Assembly (NCBI GenBank): GCA_937899935.1 | Contig: CALCOW010000519.1 | Coordinates: 1 to 8,125 of the forward strand | Origin: an uncultured Phycisphaerae bacterium | Lineage (GTDB): Bacteria; Planctomycetota; Phycisphaerae; Phycisphaerales; SM1A02 | Direction of reading: 5' to 3' | DNA: 8,125 nt | In this document: in pieces, positions 1 through 7,220 of the stretch | Layout of the letters: each line of letters begins with the position of its first letter | Numbering within the stretch: the stretch's first letter is position 1 | Notes under the pieces: generated by a model | The model's input: only the letters and a program-made list of their open reading frames with translations | What the model was told of the DNA's origin: nothing | The model's database searches: none | Position numbers and translations under genes: made by a program

Positions 1-458
1 ATTACTACGAGGCACAACTGCAAACTCTGCGGGATAATCCCAGCCACACATTCGACGACCAACGATGGAAATCTGAACTATCAATGAGAGATCGATTTGT
101 ATTTGATCACTTTTGTGGGCAAGCCAATTCCCGATTCGGCTATGACAGAGACGCTTTCACCACCGACCAACATCGGGACTTTTCTAGCGAACTTGAGCAG
201 ACCATATCCACACCAACCGAGGCACCAGCAACAGGGATACCAGTTCCAGTAATACATGTCTCACCACAACAGTACCACAATGATCTACCACCACTCCGAG
301 AACAACTACGGCCATCCTATTGGATGCGACAAGGATTAACACTCACCTCTATTCAGGTACGCAAACTCGTTCTTGCTGCCAGTGTTTGCTCTGTCGTGGT
401 TGCCATCGCCATCATTGTTTTGGCAATCCTACTCGGCGCTTCAGCTTCTATCGGGTAA
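1..458 (+). CDS. C-terminal part of a probable sulfotransferase with a C-terminal membrane helix (5' partial)
   Basis: The reading frame is open from the left edge (first full codon at 3), so the gene begins outside the window and the ATG at 84 is internal. About 151 residues are visible. The stretch containing RWKSELSMRDRF and, further on, RFGYDRD resembles the usual end of bacterial sulfotransferase domains, where W..eLs..d is followed after about 20 residues by a terminal GY. The PAPS-binding motifs would lie upstream and cannot be checked. A low-complexity Thr/Pro-rich linker follows (EAPATGIPVP region). The last 30 residues form one strongly hydrophobic helix (VVVAIAIIVLAILLG), preceded by RK, so the protein may be tail-anchored with the enzyme domain in the cytoplasm. 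The next gene follows in the same frame after TAA and one codon, which implies co-transcription. The membrane helix is clear; the sulfotransferase call is a moderate inference from a short segment. Confidence 0.5.
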   Translation, partial: YYEAQLQTLRDNPSHTFDDQRWKSELSMRDRFVFDHFCGQANSRFGYDRDAFTTDQHRDFSSELEQTISTPTEAPATGIPVPVIHVSPQQYHNDLPPLREQLRPSYWMRQGLTLTSIQVRKLVLAASVCSVVVAIAIIVLAILLGASASIG

Positions 459-464
459 CACTTG
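456..464 (+). other. In-frame stop-to-start junction (TAA CAC TTG)
   Basis: The stop of the sulfotransferase-like gene and the proposed TTG start of paralogue A are in the same frame and separated by one codon. No good Shine-Dalgarno site precedes the TTG. Re-initiation by ribosomes finishing the upstream gene is the simplest reading. Occasional readthrough would give a membrane-anchored fusion. Confidence 0.5.
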
Positions 465-2474
465 GCATCATCAACCGCCATTCTCAATTCAGATACTCTT
501 CAATCACAGTTGAAGAAACATCGAATTCAGCCCTATCGAGTTGAGGAAAGTGGCCTGTCACTGCACACTTGTATTCGTCAAGTCAATAGCAACAACTTTC
601 AAGGCTATGGCGCTGACTACACACAAGGCAGTGGGGCCAACAAAATTGTTGTCGGATGTCTACAGCAATACTATGAATTGATTAAGGCGCTGGCATCAAA
701 TCCGCGCATTCGATTTGCGCCTCATTGTGATCTTCGCGATCAAACTATTGGTAGTGATGAGATTATCTGTAGTATTCGGCATGATGTGGACGCGGATCCA
801 CGCGTATCGCTTGCCGAAGCAGAAATAGAAGCAGAATTCAATGCCAGCACTACTTATTTCATGCTACACACAGCACCTTATTACGGCACATTTCATAAAG
901 GCGTCTTCAGGCGCAATTCTTGTATGGCTGTGCTTTATCGACAGATTCAAGACCTTGGACAAGAGATTGCGCTTCATACAGATCCACTAGAGTTGTTCCA
1001 GAATCTAAAGATCAATGGAGCCGAAGCCGTCGTTACTGAAATTGAATGGTTACGTAGCCAAGGCATTCGAATTGTAGGCAGCGTTGCCCATAACTCTGCT
1101 CCAATTTATGGAATTGAGAACTACGCAATCTTTCAAGGAAGAAACAAACACAACATTGGGCTCGAATCAAAATCTGAAGTCGAATCCGCGCTTCTCGAAG
1201 AGGTCATACACGAAGGTCGCTGGGCACCACTTGGAATTATCGATGAACAACAGCTTGGCTTGCAATATGAAGGCAATGAGTTCTTTCATCAACGTGATGT
1301 ACGTGTTGAGTACGGCGCAACCAGAGGCGTAAATCGATGGCGTTGGAACCAACACAACCGAAGACTCAAAGAACACCCAGATCCTAGAGAAGATCTCTTT
1401 ATCGATCAGACGAGATTGCTCAGAGATATCCAATCCATACCTGGTGGCTGCTGGTTGATTCTCAACGTACATCCTTTGTACTACGGAGCCCGACACAACA
1501 CGACCACCGCCCCACCAATGCACATTGACTCAATATCAATTGAGACCAATGCTTTGAAAGGCTGGGACACCTATCAACCTAACACACTTCAAGCGTCCTC
1601 AGGGAACAATCATGATGCCCAAGTCATCAACTTCAGTGATGAGTTTGGAATGTTGGACGCACCCTGCCCCTGCCCTAACGACAATAAGGCGCTGAATATT
1701 ATGTTTTTAGGGGGCAAGAATTTAGATGGTTGCCGCACGCCGATTCCAGAGCACTGTGGCCAGCAACTCCAACGTCTCCTGACACGACAACTCGATAGAC
1801 CTGTCTGGTGCCGTACGCTGGCATTCCCATCAATGGGCTTAAGTCGACACTTCGACTGGTTTGTACAACATCAACCCACGATCAAACCTCATATTGTTTT
1901 CATTGGTATTGGAGCTGACGAGTTCGCAACAAGTCTACTTCCATACTGGTCCCTTCAGAGCGGCTTCGACCAAACCTATCCACCAGCCCGCTATCTCAAC
2001 GCCACCTCTCAGGGGGCAGAGATCGTTCCTGCATCACCCATGCAAGCGGCCATTCGTCGTAGTCGGTCGCAATCACCGAGCGTCGCAAGCCTGACTGATG
2101 AGACAGTCACAACGCACACCAAGGAGCTAGAGCAGCTTTCAAAGTGCCTGCACTACTATGTGTCGACTATACGTGAAGCCCAAGCGATTCCACTACTCTT
2201 CATCAACGAGTGTGGCGAATCGGTTGGTTCCTGGTCAAATGATGCTGATCCAGAGTTTCAACGAGCCGGACACACCAGAGCCCTTCTTCATATCAAAGAG
2301 CTTGCGAATCAGTCAGATCTAGAGATTATCGATCCATACCAGGCTTTTCTGGACTCCGAAAACCAGCTTCCTTGCCACGTCGCTGATGGCAGCCAATGGA
2401 ATGCCACCGGACATCGCCTTGCTGCGCGCGCCGCCTTTGACGCCGTCACCGCGACCTTAACATCAAAGTCTTAA
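462..2474 (+). CDS. Polysaccharide-deacetylase-like / degenerate SGNH-like fusion protein (paralogue A)
   Basis: This is a two-domain protein of 670 residues. Residues about 60-350 form a NodB-like deacetylase-type domain with IRHDVD at 105-110, LHTAPYY from 135, ALHTD around H172, VAHNS around H210 and NVHPLYY around H337. The RHDVD variant is known from polysaccharide biosynthesis loci (WbmS-type), where the second Asp is expected to bind metal. A hinge (EFGMLDA, 394-400) leads to an SGNH-like domain. Its block I is IMFLGGKN (413-420), where GDS is expected; block II is FPSMGLS near G459; block III is FIGIGADEF (480-488); block V is DGSQWNATGH (642-651). Ser, Asn and the block V His are all missing. 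A Ser/Arg-rich insert lies near 530-545. No signal peptide or membrane helix is seen. The start is TTG; a second TTG at 510 fits the paralogue's shorter N-terminus equally well. It is probably co-transcribed with the preceding gene. Its substrate is unknown, and a surface-glycan role is inferred. Confidence 0.8.
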   Translation: MASSTAILNSDTLQSQLKKHRIQPYRVEESGLSLHTCIRQVNSNNFQGYGADYTQGSGANKIVVGCLQQYYELIKALASNPRIRFAPHCDLRDQTIGSDEIICSIRHDVDADPRVSLAEAEIEAEFNASTTYFMLHTAPYYGTFHKGVFRRNSCMAVLYRQIQDLGQEIALHTDPLELFQNLKINGAEAVVTEIEWLRSQGIRIVGSVAHNSAPIYGIENYAIFQGRNKHNIGLESKSEVESALLEEVIHEGRWAPLGIIDEQQLGLQYEGNEFFHQRDVRVEYGATRGVNRWRWNQHNRRLKEHPDPREDLFIDQTRLLRDIQSIPGGCWLILNVHPLYYGARHNTTTAPPMHIDSISIETNALKGWDTYQPNTLQASSGNNHDAQVINFSDEFGMLDAPCPCPNDNKALNIMFLGGKNLDGCRTPIPEHCGQQLQRLLTRQLDRPVWCRTLAFPSMGLSRHFDWFVQHQPTIKPHIVFIGIGADEFATSLLPYWSLQSGFDQTYPPARYLNATSQGAEIVPASPMQAAIRRSRSQSPSVASLTDETVTTHTKELEQLSKCLHYYVSTIREAQAIPLLFINECGESVGSWSNDADPEFQRAGHTRALLHIKELANQSDLEIIDPYQAFLDSENQLPCHVADGSQWNATGHRLAARAAFDAVTATLTSKS

Positions 2475-2500
2475 TTCTTGCTTTCATTCCACGACACGAT

Positions 2501-4501
2501 CTATGAAGATCGATATCGCAGTTGTGAGGATTGGCTCAGGCTGTCGTAGAGATCAAACGCCGCAAGACGATGCGCATAGGCTGTCCACGTGCCATCATCA
2601 TGATGAACTGGACAGTCCAGTTCCTTTTCAAATCTTTCATAAGGGCTGATCACTGGAATGCCAAACCTACCCGCGATCTCATGCCACCTTTGCACAACAC
2701 TCTTCGCCTGGCCATATGCCTTTTCACGAGAGGCACCGGCGTCAAAATGCCCATGATGTTCGCCGGCCTCCGTAACCATCAGGTATAGCTGCGAGTCACG
2801 GGGCTGTACAGCATCATTTATAAAATGCACAAGAGCGCCTGTCTGTGCAAACGCCTGTGAATGATCTGAACCTATTTGATCCTCGAAAAAAGCATGACTT
2901 CGTGGATCTTGACTTATGAGATTGTGAGCACCTTTTTGTTGATGCCTTTTCCACTTCGACGAAGCAGCATGAATCTTGACGTTTTCACCTGCCCACGTCA
3001 GATAGCTACCGGGTGGATGTTCGCTAGAAAACCCAGTCTGTTGACTCCACCATTTTGGATCACTCCATAAGAGCTCTTGAGATGTCACACCTAAAACCAC
3101 TATGGTAGGCTCGAACTGCTGCTGAATAATCTCAAGCCAATTCCACAAACGGGAAATACTCATACCCGCAAATGCACACTTCATACAACTTGTGCTTTGA
3201 TCAACTTCTTTTCGAAGTCGCTCCTCCAATAGCCGATGTGCATGTGAATGCGATGAGACCGGTAGAGCATCTAGCATCCCACCATCGAGAAACAGGATGC
3301 GATTACGACAATGAACTCTATCATGTTGCAACACGCCCTCGGCGTCCAGCATCCCAAATTCATTGACTGAGGATAGACCATGATAAATTGGCTTACCTTC
3401 ATCTGGCCCAATCGCCGAAACATATGAGCCCGGGAGGAGTGAATTCCATCCCAACTTACGATTCATTGAAATCTGAACATGACGCAGTGGAGAATTCGGG
3501 CTCTCGGCGCCACTACTACGTCCACCGTAATAGCATGGATGAATAGTCATCACAATGCATGAAGGCGCGAGTAGGTTCCGTATGTCTCGTACCATTTCCT
3601 CTTGTGTACAAAACGGTGGTCCTCCCGGCTCCAATACATCTCTTAGGCGCATGTCGTACGCCCGCCATCGCCAACCATCAACGGTGCGTGTAGCCCCATA
3701 CTCAACATCAATCTCTTTTCGCCTACGGAAAATATCGTTGCCTTCGTACGTCAGACCAATGGGTGCTTCATCAACAACACGGAGCATTGCCAGCGTCCCA
3801 TTGTGCTCCAGCACCTCGGGCGAATCTGCTGGGTCATATTCGACTTTAGCTTGCCCACGAAATCGTCCCATAAACAGTTCGTAGTTCTCTGCACCAAATG
3901 CCGCCTTGGAGCCATGTGCCACGGTCCCCTCAATGGTGATGCCGAGGCTGCGCAGCCAATTCACCTCTTCAATAATCGCTGCTGCACCATCTGTTTCATA
4001 TGCCTGATAGACCGTTATCCCATCGGCATGAAGTCCAACCTCATGGCCCAAAGATTCTATTTCACGGTAAACCGTACCCATGGCTTCATGCCGTCTAAAA
4101 CGACCGAACCTTCGCTGCATGTAATAGCTTGCGGTGTGTAAAAGATAGTGTGATGTCGGAATACCAAGTTCATTTTCAATACGAGCCATCTCAAGGGCTG
4201 CCACGATGTCTCCATCGATATCGTGGCGTATCGCCAGACGTATTTTTCCTTGACCATCTGGTTCTCGACACAACTCTTGTAGCGTCACAAACTCAATTCC
4301 AATCTCTTGCAATTGCTGTAACAATTGAGCGTAATAGAACATTGGATAAGCCGACGGTTGACCCGGCTGAACAGCACGCAATCTTGATCCATAAGCGCTA
4401 TACATTTCGTGGTTACAGTGCTTAAACACCGTATTGACCGAAGCGCGACTCGGAGCGACACGATATGGCTTGAATTGAGGCCTCAAGATCTGGTTAGTCA
4501 C
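2501..4501 (-). CDS. Polysaccharide-deacetylase-like / degenerate SGNH-like fusion protein (paralogue B)
   Basis: This 666-residue protein has the same architecture as the convergent 670-residue neighbour and is collinear with it over nearly its full length. Shared motifs include IRHDID (91-96), LHTASYY (from 121), EVGLHAD (H158), VAHGS (H196), YEGN, VEYGATR, RWRW and TIHPCYYGGR (H321), then the EFGMLDA hinge (381-387). The SGNH-like half has RILFLDGGM (401-409) in place of a GDS block, FAGMSISR (444-451) as block II, VVLGVTSQEL (468-477) as block III and DDGTWTAYAHRLAA (635-648) as block V. Ser, Asn and the block V His are absent, with replacements different from those in the paralogue. The start is GTG, overlapping the stop of the upstream 892-residue gene, with no visible Shine-Dalgarno site, so translational coupling is likely. 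No signal peptide is seen. The deacetylase-like assignment is good; enzymatic activity and substrate are unproven. Confidence 0.8.
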   Translation of the reverse strand: MTNQILRPQFKPYRVAPSRASVNTVFKHCNHEMYSAYGSRLRAVQPGQPSAYPMFYYAQLLQQLQEIGIEFVTLQELCREPDGQGKIRLAIRHDIDGDIVAALEMARIENELGIPTSHYLLHTASYYMQRRFGRFRRHEAMGTVYREIESLGHEVGLHADGITVYQAYETDGAAAIIEEVNWLRSLGITIEGTVAHGSKAAFGAENYELFMGRFRGQAKVEYDPADSPEVLEHNGTLAMLRVVDEAPIGLTYEGNDIFRRRKEIDVEYGATRTVDGWRWRAYDMRLRDVLEPGGPPFCTQEEMVRDIRNLLAPSCIVMTIHPCYYGGRSSGAESPNSPLRHVQISMNRKLGWNSLLPGSYVSAIGPDEGKPIYHGLSSVNEFGMLDAEGVLQHDRVHCRNRILFLDGGMLDALPVSSHSHAHRLLEERLRKEVDQSTSCMKCAFAGMSISRLWNWLEIIQQQFEPTIVVLGVTSQELLWSDPKWWSQQTGFSSEHPPGSYLTWAGENVKIHAASSKWKRHQQKGAHNLISQDPRSHAFFEDQIGSDHSQAFAQTGALVHFINDAVQPRDSQLYLMVTEAGEHHGHFDAGASREKAYGQAKSVVQRWHEIAGRFGIPVISPYERFEKELDCPVHHDDGTWTAYAHRLAAFDLYDSLSQSSQLRYRSS
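4494..4501 (-). other. 8-base start/stop overlap (GTGACTAA)
   Basis: On the minus strand the GTG start of paralogue B lies just before the TAA stop of the 892-residue gene, in a different frame. No ribosome site precedes it. This geometry is typical of translational coupling, so the two proteins are probably made together. Confidence 0.65.
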
Positions 4502-7172
4502 GATTCTGAATCCGAATTACTGCCTCTAACAAATCACCATTCACCCCGATAAGTGGTCCATTGCTTGGATTGAATCGAGAACCATTGGACTCAGCATAGA
4601 GTTCTACAACCCGATTTCGAGGCACTCCTGTAAAAGCAAACAAACCAGAACCATCCACTTGGGCGTCATCACGGATGACCTGTTCTCCGTTTGGCCCTTC
4701 ATATTCGAGCACGATTCGAATTCCCGCGAGTGAACCTTCAATTCTTCCACCAAGAACACAGTTCTCCGATACACGGGGCCGTAATGGACCGGACCGCAAA
4801 TATTCTATGGCGTCAATATCGACCGTCCCACTCGCATCACCCTCGACGAGAATGCTCACGGTTTTGATGAGCGAGGCCGGCAGAGAGCAACCAGGCAACG
4901 AACCAGCGGACCAGTCTAGATTTGTCAATGGAATGACACGACGCTCCCAGCACTGCGATTGAAATTCCGGTGTTCTATATTCCGCGCTGAACTTTGATCG
5001 CGAGGGACGGCTGATTGGATCACCAAAGTAAAATGTGCCACCATTGGCAGTCTCTATGCATATGCCACATCGAATGTGCGCGTTATGCCGCTTTACCGAA
5101 TAAGCCAAATGCTGACATCCTGATGGATCTATATCTTGAGGGTGCCATTTAATAAACGATGTACCTGCCTTCTGCAGATTCAGTCGAAGGAATTCAGTGC
5201 CATGTGCCGCATCAGTGCCGCTTGAGATCCACTGACTGGAAATCTCTTCACCGTGCTCTACTTTTACAGCACTATCTAAAGGCACTTCATCTAGTAATAC
5301 ATGTGCAATTCGACCACTCACAATGGTCACCGACTGACGTTCTTGATCATTCGATGGATTGCATACAAGATTCTCTACTTGCTGATCCCCTAGCCACACC
5401 TGAGATTTCGTATTGTCATCAACATAAAATGTAATCCCATGTAAGTGTTCCACACTTGTTGGCATTCGCTGTCCTGTATGCGAATCAACCCATGGGATGA
5501 TATGAATCTCGTTACCACCTTTACGTCGGACGTGCTCTGGCAGTAGCCTAACCATGAGCGCATACTCAAACAAACGAGATCCTGAAACGAAACCAAGCCG
5601 CTGTTCTGAGGGAATTGTTCCCGTGATATTCATCACCCGATCCTGAAGATCATCTAGGACAGCCTGATCGAAATAGGGATCACGCTCACTCTCTTTTGTA
5701 TTTCCAAGATGCGTATAAAACGGCCATGCCTTTTCCTTTTCACCTAAGGACCGCTGCAGCAGCCGCCTCATTCTCTCTGAAAATGTCTCTGTGCCCATGT
5801 TATTCACTAAGTTCTTGGGAACATACGTGTCTGCAGGAAGATCTGGTGCCATGCGACGAGCTGCGTACAATCGTGTTTGATCTCGACCATGCATCGGTGG
5901 AGCGATCTTCAAAATATGCTCGCATTCGCCCGGCTCTCCTGAGCTTCCGGAAGGGTTGATAAAACGAATGCCAAATGAACCAACGAGATAAGAAAGCAAG
6001 TACGCGATTGATTCAGGGTGATCGCCGATGGCGCAGAATTGAAGATCCTGAACATGGCCCCCGATAAACAGCGATGGAAGCGGAGTTTGTTTATAACGCT
6101 CTTCAACCATCTTGTTAATACGTTTCTCAACATCTGAATTTACAAAATTCTTTGACGCATGATCAGTAATAAGATTGGTCGCAATATTCCATTGATTTTT
6201 CAGTGACTCTAAGAGTTCATGACTTCGCGCAGCATCTGTATTTATGAGATAAACAGCTTTTACCTGAGTCACAGAAGTCACGTTTGGATCAGTGACAATA
6301 ATCTGCTCCATTGATGGCAGAAACAAATTGGAGTGATCAGTGCGATCCAGTGGCACATCAAAATAAGTGACATGCCACTTCGGCCGACCAATCTTATAGT
6401 GATCTCTTATCTGGGATACTGATTGCTCATACTCAAGTTCACTTCCATCTGGCCGAACAACAATCAGCTTAGACTCATGAGTGAGCCCCTCACCTTCGGT
6501 GCACACCGCTATGGTGCAGACTGGTATTCGAAACGACTTGAATTCGAACTGACCAGAGCGGGAATTCTCCAGCTCTTTGGGAATCATGATGCTCCAGTGA
6601 CCTTGCCCTGACGAGCAAACCTCATTGAGAACCATCACCCGAGAGCCAAAAGCCGAAAAAGCATGGAAGTGATCAAGATTGCCCCTATGGAACGCACGCA
6701 CTAACTCAATGAAACTAACGTCTCGGTCATAATTAAAGTAGTTGTAGTCATGAGAGATAGGAGCATCACCATCACAATCAAAGAATGCCTGAGGCTCTGT
6801 TCTCACACCCGGCGAGGATCGTTGGTGCAATCTGAAAGAGTCACCAAAATCAAGTCCGTGACGCTCAATAAGCAAATGCTGGTACGCACGCACATCGTAT
6901 GGCGTCGCCGCATCTAAATCACTCAGTAAGGCAACAATGTTCACCGCAGGATATGGAAGCAATCGCATCCCTGCCTTCTCTATCGCTGCTTTATGCTCAG
7001 CAAACTGACTTTCTGAGGGAACACTCTCAACACAGAAAGGGCGGGGATCTATACCGTGTTGTAACGCCCACCATCCCATCCGCGGATGGCGCAACGCATA
7101 ACGAATCGCTTGAAGAGGCCGCTCGCCAATTGCCTTTCGAACGATCTTTTTCAACACACGCATCGAATTCAT
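4494..7172 (-). CDS. Large multidomain protein: deacetylase-like N-terminal part, carbohydrate-binding-like domain, C-terminal beta-sandwich
   Basis: This protein has 892 residues and I cannot assign it to a named family. Residues 1-45 are basic and amphipathic (VLKKIVRKAIGERPLQAIRY) but not a signal peptide. At 80-117, NIVALLSDLD followed by HGLDFGDSF looks like the DxD metal motif (D85, D87) of deacetylase-type barrels. GNLDHFHAF (164-172) would supply histidines. More barrel-like sequence continues to about 560, including FIGGHVQDL and GDHPESIAYLL (383-393) leading into GIRFINPSG. HGITFYVDDN (578-587) starts a short beta region. Residues about 655-795 resemble a jelly-roll carbohydrate-binding module, ending in the typical GTVDIDAIEYL (782-792). 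Residues about 800-892 look like a carboxypeptidase-regulatory or Ig-like sandwich (LGGRIEG, VDGSGLFAFTGVP). The start is ATG; a purine run at 7187-7192 is rather far upstream to serve as a ribosome site. It lies between the membrane-protein gene and paralogue B on one probable transcript. A role in glycan synthesis or modification is inferred. Confidence 0.65.
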   Translation of the reverse strand: MNSMRVLKKIVRKAIGERPLQAIRYALRHPRMGWWALQHGIDPRPFCVESVPSESQFAEHKAAIEKAGMRLLPYPAVNIVALLSDLDAATPYDVRAYQHLLIERHGLDFGDSFRLHQRSSPGVRTEPQAFFDCDGDAPISHDYNYFNYDRDVSFIELVRAFHRGNLDHFHAFSAFGSRVMVLNEVCSSGQGHWSIMIPKELENSRSGQFEFKSFRIPVCTIAVCTEGEGLTHESKLIVVRPDGSELEYEQSVSQIRDHYKIGRPKWHVTYFDVPLDRTDHSNLFLPSMEQIIVTDPNVTSVTQVKAVYLINTDAARSHELLESLKNQWNIATNLITDHASKNFVNSDVEKRINKMVEERYKQTPLPSLFIGGHVQDLQFCAIGDHPESIAYLLSYLVGSFGIRFINPSGSSGEPGECEHILKIAPPMHGRDQTRLYAARRMAPDLPADTYVPKNLVNNMGTETFSERMRRLLQRSLGEKEKAWPFYTHLGNTKESERDPYFDQAVLDDLQDRVMNITGTIPSEQRLGFVSGSRLFEYALMVRLLPEHVRRKGGNEIHIIPWVDSHTGQRMPTSVEHLHGITFYVDDNTKSQVWLGDQQVENLVCNPSNDQERQSVTIVSGRIAHVLLDEVPLDSAVKVEHGEEISSQWISSGTDAAHGTEFLRLNLQKAGTSFIKWHPQDIDPSGCQHLAYSVKRHNAHIRCGICIETANGGTFYFGDPISRPSRSKFSAEYRTPEFQSQCWERRVIPLTNLDWSAGSLPGCSLPASLIKTVSILVEGDASGTVDIDAIEYLRSGPLRPRVSENCVLGGRIEGSLAGIRIVLEYEGPNGEQVIRDDAQVDGSGLFAFTGVPRNRVVELYAESNGSRFNPSNGPLIGVNGDLLEAVIRIQNRD

Positions 7173-7220
7173 CCAATGCTCAAATTCTCTCTGGAAACTA
7201 ATTTGAACTGTTCCGTGAGA

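Noticed and set aside
1167..1523. A minus-strand open frame of 118 codons inside paralogue A.
   Set aside because: It lies opposite conserved deacetylase-like coding sequence and shows no motif or ribosome site.
2497..2512. A small hairpin (CGATC, 6-base loop, GATCG) between and overlapping the ends of the convergent genes, considered as a bidirectional terminator.
   Set aside because: The stem has only 5 pairs and no T-run on either side; it could arise by chance.
3555..4425. Several plus-strand open frames of about 100 codons inside paralogue B.
   Set aside because: They overlap a long gene with family motifs, and their products are low in recognisable structure; they are antisense shadows.
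7173..7220. Possible promoter in the 48-base gap before the 892-residue gene.
   Set aside because: No convincing -35/-10 pair is visible, and the gap is short enough for read-through transcription from the upstream gene.
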